In this document: one piece after another, positions 1-13,300 of the stretch
Numbering within the stretch: position 1 is the first letter of the stretch
Layout of the letters: every line of letters starts with the position of its first letter
Assembly: GCA_018340805.1 (NCBI GenBank)
Contig: JACMZG010001914.1
Location: forward strand, 13,331,110-13,395,109
DNA length: 64,000 nucleotides
Reading direction: 5' to 3'
From: Microvelia longipes
Lineage: Eukaryota > Arthropoda > Insecta > Hemiptera > Veliidae
Translations under genes and position numbers: made by a program
The notes under the pieces: model-generated
What the model saw: only the letters and a program-made list of their open reading frames with translations
The model's database searches: none
Told to the model about the DNA's origin: nothing

Positions 1-1135
1 CAACAAGGGAAGAAAAGTAAGTTTTACAGCTCAAGTTAAAGTTTGTCCAAGGCAGCGCCGAGAGGAAACTTCATTAGCTCACTAGGCCGGTAGGCCGAAG
101 GAGTTAACAACATTTTGGCTCCCAGGCTTGACGAGGAGATAATATGAGAGCTGAAAACTTTCATCCCTTGTTGCATATTAAATTTTATCTATGACTAGAG
201 AACTAATATAACAACTTTTAATATATTCTTTAGCTCCTTAATTGTTATGTTGTAGTTTAGTTTATCTTACCATGTCAATTACTCTGATGAAGAAATATAA
301 GCCACTATTCTTCACATTATTTATTGTAAGCTGTCAATAGAATAATGTGTAATACTATATTTGTAATTAAACATTAGGCATGTTGTATATTGTATATTCT
401 ACTGTAGTACCAACCATAACACCGAAAAAAATCCTAAAAATTTTACTAAAAAATTCTGTCAAGTTGGCACACTTTTCACTTTTCCTCCCTAGAAGTACAT
501 TTACAGTGTGAGATAACAAGATGTAAGTAGAACTTACAATACAAGGAGTAGATAAAATATTTTATTCTATATTAGTATTATAATAATATTAATATAGAAG
601 GATCATAGGACTGTAAACACAACGTAATTCTACTGATAACATGAAAGCCGGTTGACTGGTAGTCTTAAGAAGGGGTACCAATAAAAATACAAATAAAAAC
701 ACAACTAATGTGCGGATAAAAACATTTGATTTATTATAACCTTAACTCACTCTTAGAGGAGGTTCCAATGAGGTTACACAGAGCCCCTGAGCATATAGGC
801 TATGCCCCACTATATAATATAATATGTGCTTTGCTTCATATTATTGATTCAGAAAAATTGTTTATAAATGGTTGAATTATTCTGAAATTTGAAACAACCA
901 AGTAGTCCTATAAAAGGCCAGCAAATGCACCAGGTTTCATCACATACCAGCATCAGTTAAATTTTTATCAAGTGGCTAGTGTATATCCATGGTTAATGAG
1001 GGGATGAGCTATGGAGTCTGATGGAGAAGAGAATGAGCTATGGAATCTAATGGAGCAGAGGAAAAGATAGGATTTACTCCACACACAATTTGTTATTATA
1101 TAATTCTTTTGTTATAAAAACACATATGTACTAAC
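1..1135. other. Gene 1 intron, partial
   Basis: Non-coding. About 735-830 resembles the right part of the CATAGAGATATA-type TIR element seen in full at 55257-55570 (phrases AATGAGGTTACACAGAGCCC and ATAGGCTATGCCCC). No further exon could be supported. Confidence 0.5.
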
Positions 1136-1321
1136 CAGTCTATGAGAATCAGCCTTAGTTGCACCCGGTTTCTTTTTTGCTTTAGCCTGAGGGGAAGGAG
1201 CTTTAAGTTTTACAACTTTAACCGGTTTATTTACAGGTTGGGTAGTAGCAGTAGTGACTGTTTCTTCAACCTGAGTATCCACACTTTCTATGATATCACT
1301 AACATCCTTCAACTCATCACT
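1136..1321 (-). CDS. Gene 1, coding exon 12, last in window
   Basis: 186 nt, phase 0 at both ends, acceptor TTGACAG, donor GTTAGT. It encodes SDELKDVSDIIESVDTQVEE, a Thr/Val stretch and a strongly basic end (KAPSPQAKAKKKPG). A donor at its end shows that the gene continues to the left. Confidence 0.88.
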
Positions 1322-4300
1322 CTGTCAACATGAAAATAAAATTATATTAAATTTAATAGGAAGAAGAAATTTAAAGAACAAGAATACATGGGAAAAATCA
1401 TTTTCATTTATAATTTAATAATATTATTTACTAAAAGTTTTACTTAGTTCCATATTTAGTAGTTTTTCATTAGAAAATGATGCTTATAAGGTTATTCCTA
1501 CTTAGTTCCATACTTAGCAATTTTTTCATTAGAAAATGATGCTTATAAGGTTATTCCTACTTAGTTCCATACTTAGCAATTTTTTCCCTTGAAAATGATG
1601 CTTATAGGTATTCCTACTAATAGTTCCATACTTAGCAATTTTTCATTAGAAAATGATATAAGGTTATTCCATACTTAGTTTCCATACTTAGCATTTTTCA
1701 TTAGAAAATGATGCTTATAAGTTATTCCTACTTATCCATACTTAGCAATTTTTTCATTAGAAATGATGCTTATAAGGTTATTCCATTAGGTTCCATACTT
1801 AGCAATTTTTTCATTAGAATGATGCATTCTACTTAGTTTCCATACTTGCAATTTTTTGCCTTGTGGGCTACCATGGAATAGAAAGTGTTAAAATAATTAT
1901 TTCACACCAAGGATGGAATAAGAAAGAGTTAAAGATTACAATATATGTTTTGTTTCACCACCTATATGTTGTTTGGTAAATAAAGGACTTTTTTTTAAAT
2001 AATGAATTTGAAACCTGTATTGAATTGTTTAATAGATAAACAAGATTTACTGAATGTTTTGTATATTTAGATATTATGAGTTGTATATTTAGATATGATG
2101 AGTTGTATATTTAGATATTATGAGTTGTATATTTAGATATTATGAGTTGTATATTTAGATATTATGAGTTGACTCACAGGAGTAATAAGAACTTGATTGG
2201 TTAACTCATCTAGCAGAAGTGATTCCTCTTTAGTAACATCAGTCAGACTGTTGAGTAAACTCTCAGCTTCCTCTTCGTCATCTGCAAAACGAAAATACAA
2301 CTAATTGAGGTAAATTGTCGTGAAAGGGCTACAATCATGTAATAAAGCTGTTCCGCTGAAAAGACAATAACTTCAAAGCCCCAGCTATATATAAAAAGCT
2401 AAGACAAAGCACAAGTCTGTTATCATCATAGCGCCCAGTGCATTTATGCTAGAGAGTTGAAACTTTGTACAAAATCAGTACCCTGTATTGTACCCTTTTC
2501 CTCACAACATCGGACTCCCATTTCTTGCCTTAAGAATATCATGATTACCGAAAGCCAATAGTAATTGAATGTAGTCCAAAGCTCAAAATATGAACATTAC
2601 CTACTTAAAAAAAACAGCTGTAACCATACTTATAAAATATACAACACTTATATTTATTTCATTTTAATTTTTCAAATATTAAAATTATAACAATAAAATT
2701 ACATTTAAATAACTGAGGTAACTAAACTTTAGCCAATAATATAATTTATCCCACCAAACATTTTATGTTTGATAACATCAAAAGTAAAAACCATGTACGT
2801 TTTAGCCTATAATATAATTTATCCCTCCATTCAGTATTTAATTTTGATAACATTAAAAGTAAAAATAATGATTATTTTAATTTCTTGAAGCATGTTTCTT
2901 ATTTTTAATTTATTTAAAGAAACTGGATGGGACTGAAATAACAACAATTTTTAAATCCAGTGTCTTTAAATAAATTAAAAATTATATACAATGGTGATAA
3001 ATACTAATAATATTATCATATTTCTTATGTTTTACAATTTCTGTAAACATCCAATATGTCAACTAAAAGATTTTAACTTTCAGAGTTATTGCCAATCAAA
3101 ATTAAATTTGCAGATCTGTTTTCCACAGGTAGAGGTACCTTAGAGTTGAACTTAAACACTTGATTGGTAAAAAGTTATTTTTTAAGACTCATGAAATGTT
3201 TGATAATTCTTGTTAACAATGTCCAAAAATTTTCATTTTCCGAGCAGAACAACTATAACTTAATTTTAATCTACAACAGGAGTTTTTGTGTGACACAATC
3301 TACACACACAAAGACAATACAGTGAAAAACACAACCCATAAAGCTGTTGGAAACAGATGATTCACACACATCTACGCATACAAAGACAATACGGTAAAAA
3401 CACAACCCATAAAGCTTTTGGAAACAGATGATTCTGATTAAATCTCTGTTTCGCATTTTAAAAACATTATTATAAAATTATTATAACATATTATTATTAA
3501 TATTAAATTATTATACTTATTATAAATTATTATAAAATAACGTTATATAAGAACACAACAAAAAAGGTACAGACCTTTATGCTGTTCAGTCTTTTGAGTT
3601 GACACTCTTCTAATTATATCAGGAGTGCTGAACAATTCAGGGCCCAGTACTTCAGACTGTTCAGTACTGTGCCTACCTGAACTATGCCTTCTCTTTTTCA
3701 CATCATCTTGCTGTTCAGCTTTACCTGACAAAGCAATGTAACCTTTGAATACTGGGCATCATGATAAAATTTAAATAAATGTAGGGAATGAAATTTGTAA
3801 ACTATAAATACAATATTAATTGGCAAATATCTTAAAACCACAACAGTAAATTACTACTATATTTTAATACAGTGTTTGTATCATAGTAAACTAATACTAT
3901 ATTATATTACAGTGTTTGTATCATAGTAAGACCTGGAAGCATTACATTCCAAAGATTTGAAATAAAAAAAAACATCATATTTACAGGGAGGTGGTATGCA
4001 GAGATAGGAAGGGGGTTAAGGGAAATATGTCAGAGTGATTACATTATATGAACAAAGTAAATAAATAACTAACAGAAGTTACATAATAAAAAAATAATAT
4101 AAACAAATCATACATTACCAGGGGAGACACGGGGATTTAGCCGCAATCAAACATTTATGTATAAAAAATATTAGTCCAATAGCCAGGCCTAAAAAATGTG
4201 ACTCATTTTGTATTACTTCAAACCAAATTATTCTGAGAATATAACTCAAATTATGAAGGAAAAGCATAGTCTGCCTATCCAGAGTGGAGCCTTTCATATG

Positions 4301-7300
4301 ATTGCGCATGCTTAAAATTTTATAAAATCCCACTAATTCCAGTTTTTTAAGGAGCACTAATTAAGTTGCTCCCTGTAAGTCGTGTGCAAAACATGAAGAG
4401 GCCAATTTTTAAAGGCCAATAATCAAATGTTCTAAAAAAAGAGTGTTTTTTCTCATCAAAATTGATTAAATACAACTAAAGTTATGCCATTATTAAATGG
4501 CCAAAAAAATGCACAAAAGGTCAATATTTTTTCAAAGAAATTCACTGACTGCATAAATTAACCATTTTTTGGTGTTTTTGAAAGAGCCATAACTTTGGTT
4601 GTAGTCATCTGATTTTAATGATTAAAAACTCGTTTATAGGACATTTTATCAGCATTAAAAAATGGCCTCTTTGTGTTTTGCACACGACTTGCAGGGAGCC
4701 ACTTATTGCAAGAAACCGGAATTAGTGTGATTATATCAAATTTTCAGCATGCCCAATCATATGAAAGGCTTCACTCTGAATAGGCAGACTATGCTTTTCC
4801 TTCATAATTTAAGGTATATTCTCTGAATAATTTGGTTTGAAGTAGTACAAAATGAGACACATTTTTCCAGGTCTGGCTCTAGGACTATATGCCTCACTTT
4901 GACACACAGGATACAGATATTATTATATTGACAAAGGTTTAGTTGAAGCACACCTCAATCCTCCGTTAACCTCGAGGAATTAAAATTCTATTTAGAAAAT
5001 TCAATTTTTGCAGGTAAATCCCTGCGCCTCGCCCCATAGAGGGTTAAAAACATTTAAAAAGCAGTAATTTTTACATCTGGGAGAAAAATATAATGCAATT
5101 GTAATTCATTTTGACATTCACATTGTTATAAAAATACTTTTGGAGGCTGAGTCAGATATAGTGGAGGTGGCTAAGCTTTTAAAGCACTATTTCAAGTCCT
5201 CTAATAGTAGTAATAATGGTCAAGTCATCCAAAAAAAGCAGCTCAGTAAATAGATTTATATAAAAAAGAGATGAATAAGTAATTCTATTCGAATTTTAAT
5301 TTATTCACCTAAAGAAAAAAAATAGTTTTAAATGTCTATCTTTAATAAATAAAAATAAATTGATTTTTGAAACTAACCGTGTTGAGGATCAGGTGATTTT
5401 AGCCTAGTAGCTGGATGTTTGGCAGGTTTAGGTGGAGATTTTTTAGTGGGAGAATCCTCAGCATGCATAGCTTCTAGTACTGCTGCCATTTCATCGTCAA
5501 CTTGCTCTAGAGTAGCCACAGCTGCAGCAGCTGATGTTTTACTCTTCCTACCTCCTCCCTAGAACATAATCAATTTCTTCATGACAATAACCGTGGAAGC
5601 CTACACAGTTTATAATCAATTTTATCACCAGATTGTGTATAATATCAAGTTTATTGACTAGTTTATAGGGAGTAAAGAAGCACTTTTTACTCCTAAGTAA
5701 CTTTTTCTTTTTGGGGTTAGAGCCAATTATATCTATTTTTTTCTGGTAGTGGTATCCTCTAAATTTATAAAAGGGATCAATTAATGTGGTAACACTTTCA
5801 GTTGTTGTGATGCCCGAGAGGGGAGGGGCAGCACCCCTAAATTTTCAGGACAAAAGAAGTTTTTTGGAGCAATAAACATTTTTTTGAATGCGGCCCCCTA
5901 AAATTTTTAGGGAGCAATAAAAATTATTGGCTCTAAATCCGTTTCAGGTAATAAGAAGCTGTTTGGAACAATTGTTTAACATTTTTGGATGCGGCACCTC
6001 CAAAATTTATTAGGGGGAACCTAATAAATTATATAAGAAAAGCTAGGGGTCCCAACAAAATATAAGAATATAACAATATTTAAATTACATTAATGTCAAA
6101 AGATAAAATCTTGTATGCATCTTGGGAGTAAAATGCTATTTTCCCCTTGCTTTAATTACCTCCATCAGGTTCACCCTGAGAGTTAATACACATAACTCCC
6201 TCAGCTTTGCCTCAGGAGTTAAATGCTTTGGTTCCCACAGCGTATACCTCAGGAACTGCTCAGGGAAATAATAGCATTCTCTACTCCCTTGGTGCATAAA
6301 TAACATTTAACATGAAATTATTTGCCATTAAAGGTAGACAGTCACATTAAGTTAATGAAATTAAGTAAAACAAACAATATTTACAAAGAGATATCGGAAG
6401 AAACAGCTGCTCTTGAGAGATATTTTAAGAGTGAGTTTTTTCTTATCCATTGTGATTTAATCAATTTATATATTGGTCACATGATATTAATTATTAATAC
6501 ACACCAATACTAGTAGTCCTAGAGCCTGACCTGAAAAAATGTGACTCATTTTGTACTTCAAACCAAATTTTTCTGTAGTACAAAATGAGTCACATTTTTT
6601 CAGGTCCGGCTCTTGGACTATACTCTTCACACGTGAATAACACGACTACACCAGTAGCAATCATAGCAGTATCAATTTTCAAGCGAATCTATCCATAGAT
6701 TTTTTTAGATTTAAAAAAGATATTTTTACATTTAAACGATTTTATTTCTTCACACAATATGCAAGTCTCTAGAAAGGAAAAGGTAGTGAGGTTTTACAAA
6801 TTAAAAATGTCTTAATCCATAAATTATTTAACTTAAATGATTACTTCATAAATTAAGTAATTATTATTCATTATTTAACTTAATTTATTACATTAATTAA
6901 TTCATAATTACTTTGTTTTACAGAAATGTAAATTTTTTGATTAACAATAAAAACAAATCAGCATTTTTATGTTCTACCCATCCCATGTTACCATTTATTT
7001 GTATATTTTTTCACCTTTTGAAATTAATATAACTTAATTTAATCTTAATATTACTTTCATTGCGAGACAAAGAAAAAAAGTTTTAATAAATCATTTAAAC
7101 TGATTGCACTAAAACATTTGAACACTATTTGTGTTAAAGTTCTATACACAGTCTTGTAAACTTGCACTGTAAATGACATTTTCCTCCCTAAGTGTAAGCA
7201 GCAGCATATCACACAGGCAAACAAATGTAGACAGCTTTAAAAGAGTATACAACACGAATGTTTTGCTCCATTTTTTTTTTGATTGGTCATATTAAAAATA

Positions 7301-10300
7301 TTTTTCAGAATATTACAATAAACTATACAGCTCTCACACATAGTTAATTCTACATGTATACAAAAGTTTAATAAAATCGGTCCATTTTTATGGTAGTTAT
7401 CGGGACATGTACAAACCAACACACAAACATACCCGCCGTCCCAATCTTCTGAAATATAAGAACTCACTCATGTTCGTTCAATTGGTATTATTAATTTTAG
7501 CTAATCATATTTTTTTAAGAACATATGTTTAGTTTAATTTCTGTATTTTACAAGACCAATTATAAAATGTTTAACTATTTCTTGAAAGCCTTTCTATTAT
7601 TTTGTTTTGTATCATCACAAAATATTAGATTACTAAATAATTGTATAAAGAATATTAAAAAAAAAACAATTAATAATAACAGTAAACACGAAGTTAACTA
7701 AGAAATAATTAAGTAACACAAATAAGTTTTAAACTTTATAATAAAAAAAATCAAAGCCATATTTCAGATGAAATAAATATAAAATATTCTACTATGAAAG
7801 GTGGAGGGGGTAAAAATATGACCCACTAACACTAACAAGCAAGACACAGGCACACACAAAGATTAAGTCTTAATAGTACATTAAATATGCATTACTTCCA
7901 ATATTCTCAGTTAAAGTAATATTGATTTTTATAACCTTACCTGACTAGAATAAGTTAATAAATTATTTTATCGAGTTTAATAAAATATACTAATAAATTT
8001 TAGTGAGTATTTGCAAGACAATTGAAAGTCAGCTGTCATAAACATTTGGCAGGTACATCATAGCTGAAAAATGTGTTTTTGTATAGATTTTTACATTTTC
8101 TTTATTTATGCAGGTATATGGGAAAATATTTTGTTTGCAAAAACATCTGAAACTAGGATTTCCCCTGAATTATCTGTTTCAGGTGTTTTAAAGACCTCCT
8201 GAGTGGTTTTAACAAAGTTGTCTGTCTGTGTGTGGGAGTGCTTATTATAATTTTAGCTCCAAATGTATTTGAGCTGGAAATTTTAGCAGTCATTATTGCA
8301 GGTTAATGACGTCATAAAAAATAATTTTCCAAATACACACAATTCCAAATACACAACCTACAGCAGTAGGTTGATTTTTGTACAGTTTCAACTCTCTAGC
8401 ATAAATACACTGGGAGCTACGATGATAACAGACACACACACATACAGACAGATAACCTAGTAAAATCCACTCAGGAGGCCTTTAAAACGCATCTCGTGAC
8501 AAGCCGTTTCCAGCCTGTCACCAGAAACAAATAATTCCGGTGACATCCCAGTTTCGGATTTTTTGCAAACACAATACTTTTCCTATATACCTACAGTATA
8601 AATGGGGAAAAGTAAAAATAAATATAAAAATTTATTAATTATAATTAATTAAAAATAAAATCACCAATTTATATCAAATTATTTATAATTAATTAATTTA
8701 TTTTTAATTAACAATTCAATTTAAGAGTTAATTAATAAAAAATTCAATTTAAGAGTAAATTAATTAACATTTTAAGGGAGTTGGAGTGACTTAAACAGCA
8801 TTTTTTATAAAAAGCTTTCATTTAAATGATATTTTAAAATTTTTCATCTATTTTAAAGACATTTCTTTAAATTAAAGACATTTCTAAAAAGAAGTTAGAA
8901 GATTTTCTCTTAAGAACTCTTTCTTTGAAAGTTTTTCTTCAAAATAAAAAAGCTTTTCTTTTAATATTCATTTCAATTTTTTTTAGTAATTAATAAAACT
9001 ATTATTACCTTTTTAGGCGCTGCCTCTTTCTTACTCGTTCCAGCGATATTTTGAAGCTCTGAGGCTACAAACAAACAACAAAATAACTATGAAAAAAATA
9101 CATATATTGAGCAAATTTAGTTATTAACGGATAGCATTAAACTCCAACATGTACACAAAAAATAATGGAGCATACATTTTTAAACTAAATAGATTGATAC
9201 TTCATTAATTATAACAGGTAAATTTAAAGATAAATTCTTATCAAACAATTTTTTTTCAAAAGAAATTTTACAAAGATAATCTTAGTAAATATGAGATGTA
9301 CTCTTATGTCTTAAAACGTACATTGATATACGCTTTTTGTTCTTTGCAATTTTAAGTATAAGCAGAGTGAGTTGAGGCTCTGTTGGCGCTCTGGTGAGTT
9401 AGACAAAACAGAACAGAGTGGGAAATTACATTATATGCTCCATATAATAATTAAAAATGAGTCACAAATTTATTAATGAACAAACTGACGTATCATCTTC
9501 ACCACTCTACAAGAAATTCAAACATAAAAATAACATAAAATAAAATAAAACATAACATAAAAATAACAGAAAAATAGTTAGACATATTACTTTAAGTATT
9601 GTTACCTTAACTAAGGTTATCCTAAACTTAACCTTTTGTGTGTTGTTTTTGTTAAATTTTATTTACTTGTTTAGTTTATTTTAATGTAACACCTCAAGAT
9701 AACCCAAATTGGAACAAAATAATCATAGCTTAAAATATATTTGCTTTATAGAACTGAAGTCTTTCCTTTTTTTTACAACACTTAAAAATGTCAAACAATG
9801 AAACAGTTCTCAGATTTAATGTAGTATTTTGCTAGTTAAATTTCCAGTGTGAAATTTGCGGTGTCTCATATACAATTATATTGTACTGCTCATGTTTTGC
9901 AAAACTCGGTAATATCAAATTAGCTATAGATTCATCTGAACAAGACTAAAAATCAATTGCCAAAATAATGTTCTTCACTATTTTAATAAAACTTAACTAA
10001 GTAAATTGATAAAATTTGAAGCATAAGTCAAACAAAAATATAATAGCATACCCATCTGTACTAGGGACTGGGCAGCGAGGGTGTCCGCAGCATCTGTAGC
10101 AGGTTGTGCAGGTACAACAGGTTTAGGAGCTATTAGTTTACTCTTCACTACCCTTCGCTGTAGAATCTTAGGAGTCCTGCTCCCTACCACACCATCTGTG
10201 CCGAACATATTCAATTTTAACAATGTTACAATGAAACAGAAAATGCTAAAATAATGGTGAAAGCTAATGCTAAATGGACTAAATTGTTCCACTTTAAGAT

Positions 10301-13300
10301 GATAATAATAATTTTGAGTACACAACAGAAAGTTATAAAAAAAAATTTAAGGAAATGTTCACAGGAATTTAAAATAAAATTTTATAAATACTGATTATAA
10401 TTACTAAATTTCAAACATTCAGAAGGGCTCAAGTCACTCACACACAATAAAGAGAAACCAACACATCCATTTAGATAAAAAAAAAAATGGGTACGGGAAC
10501 CACGGAAATTTTCCTTACCACATCAATTCGCAATGCTCATCCTCCATATTTTAAGAATGCTCAATTAATATAAGAAGAGCTAATTGTCAAACACACACAA
10601 GATAAAAGTGGCTTCCTTTAATTTCATTTTTAAAATAAATTAACTTTTTTATCAATGGTAAAAAAATAATATTATTAAATATTATAATTATAACTTTTTC
10701 ACACAATTTTTAATTGAAAAAAGAAATAAAGGTATCTCTTTCTAACAGAACAAACCCATAAAACATTTCTAAATCATAATCAAACTAACTGTAACCCACC
10801 CTTTCTGACACATTTCTTTAATGGCAAACAAAATAAAATAAAATGTATTTGTTTTATATTTTGTTACCAACAAATAAATGTCACAACAAAACACAAAGTC
10901 AAAAACAAAACAAGAAAAGTCAGGTTGGGGGAGGGGGGTAACTTAAATAGGGAAATGTTCAGATTTGATTATCGAAAGCTACAAGAAATCAGTGCTGCCA
11001 AGGACCGATGCAGACAACTCATAAACTAACCCCGGTAGCTTTCCAAAAATTACTGATTATATTTTTAAATTCAAATTTATATACACCATGGCAACTATTG
11101 TTAATGACAGCTACATTTATTGTTATAATCAAATAATTTTTCTTTTCTTTTTATTGTGACCTAATAAAAATGGTTTGCCATTGTCATGATCTCTATTGTA
11201 AAAATTCAAAAACAAATATTAGTTTTTTAAACTTGAACATAATGCTATTAATGGCAGGTACATTGCATTCAATTAATTTATTAATTTCATCAATTTAATA
11301 TGATCACATTTAATCACAATCATCTTAACCATTAAAATACATTTAAATTGACTGTTTTAGGCTGCATTAAATGCCAAACTATCTTCCAACACGTGGATAA
11401 TTTAGGCACTCTTTATCATTATTATGATTTAAGATTTTAGGCATGAAAATTAGAGGGCTAGAGATAATATTACTAAAGAAGCCCCATCGGTTGAATTTAG
11501 AAACACTGAAAAAGCAACGTAAACACCTTTAGTTATAATTAAAGAAAGAGCACAATATCACAGTAAATTATTAACTTGTACATTTATAATGACTTGATAA
11601 GGAGATTGTATCCATTAGGGTTAAATAAAAACAACGATTTTAGGGTAACGTTTCGACCAATCTGGTCATAATAATACAAGTATTAAAAATAATAGAAAAT
11701 TCGTTCCGAGGAAAAATTAAGTCAAAAAGAATAACTAAAGTTACTGAGAAAAAAGTGCAAAGTAATAATAAGTAATGAAGATTTTTTTAATAAATAAGTT
11801 AAAAGTAATCCACATGAAGGAGAAAAAGAATACTATAATAAGAGAAAGTAAAACTAAAAAAAAATAGAAAATGGAATAATAAAGAAGGTAACTGTATATT
11901 TATAATAGAATACAAAACACAAACATTATGTGTTGTGCCTACAATTGATCTTATATAAGGTTACAAAGAGTCCAGAAAGATGTTTTAAGCCATGCAATGG
12001 TTTGAAAGTAAGGCCTCTCTAGTATTATATCTCTATGACTAGGGGAATGGAGGGCTCTATTTTCATAAAATATTTAACAAAATCAACTGAGTTGGTTAGT
12101 TTTTAGAATTTCTCTACTTTTATCTGCCATCTACCAAAACTTTTAATAAAATACATGTATTTATCATAAAAACAATGATAACAAGACTTACTGGGAGCAA
12201 CTGTAGCAGCAGTATTAGGCGGAGTGGTAGGATTCACAGGAGGAGGCGTTATTATCTTAGTTTGTCTCTTGATAACAAATGTCTGACCACCACTAGCCTG
12301 ATTTCTACCTCCTCTACTAACCTGTAAACAAACAAATAGTATTTAATCAACTTAAAAGTAACTAATTCAGCAGTGGGAGATCGTTCCTCTCTCAACCTGC
12401 GTGAGAGCTCTTCCAAAGGTACCATCCCCACCTCTGATAAGTTTTTTTTGTTTTCTCTTCTCTCTCTTTTATTTATTTATTAAATAATAATTATTTATTT
12501 ATTTATTTATTTTTCTTTTTTCTTCTCCCCCTTTCTTTAATGTTTTATTAGTATACGTTTATTTATTTTCCTTTCGTCTCTATACTTTTACTCTCATATC
12601 CTTTAATTTCAATCTTTGATTGGTTTAATTTTCATTTTACTCATTAATTACTTGGCCTCAATCAGCCTGAGATTGTATTGATGGAAAGGGTTGGCATCTA
12701 AAATCCTATTTTATACAACTCCTAAAATAATAAAAGCATATTCTTAATTAGCACTTCTTAAACCTAATAACCATCACTTCAGTCTGTAGTTGGTTTAGTA
12801 AATTTATCAATTTGTCAATTGTTGCCATGTATAATTTTTTTTATATTATATCCTTAGCAATAAAGAAGCTCTATCCCTAAAGCGCCTTGCTAACATTGTT
12901 ACATGCTGGCAATTTGTTTTTAAAGCCATGAGCACATGTTTTAGAAGTCTTGAGCACATTACTACAGTAGGGCATGCACTCATATAAAAAAAACTCCAAC
13001 CAGTCTATCACAAGTCGTGTTGAAAACAAAAACTACTAATTCTACTATTTGACCTTTTTCTTTACATTAACTCCGGTAACTTTGATTTTTTGAACCCAAT
13101 GGTAAGTCTGAGTTAAGAGAGAAATTAAAAGTTTGAATTAAATGGAAAAAGAGTTAACTTACTAGGATCTGTTGAGGCCTAGTGAGAACAATATTACCAG
13201 TCTTAGTAGTGGATGTAACTACTGGACTGGCAGCAGTAGAGACAACAGCAGGGGTACCAATCACTACTTTACCTTTAGCTCTTCCTCCCTATCAAAATTT

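Noticed and set aside
1440..1860. CRISPR-like array
   Set aside because: The repeats are directly adjacent without spacers and the sequence is eukaryotic, so it is a minisatellite.
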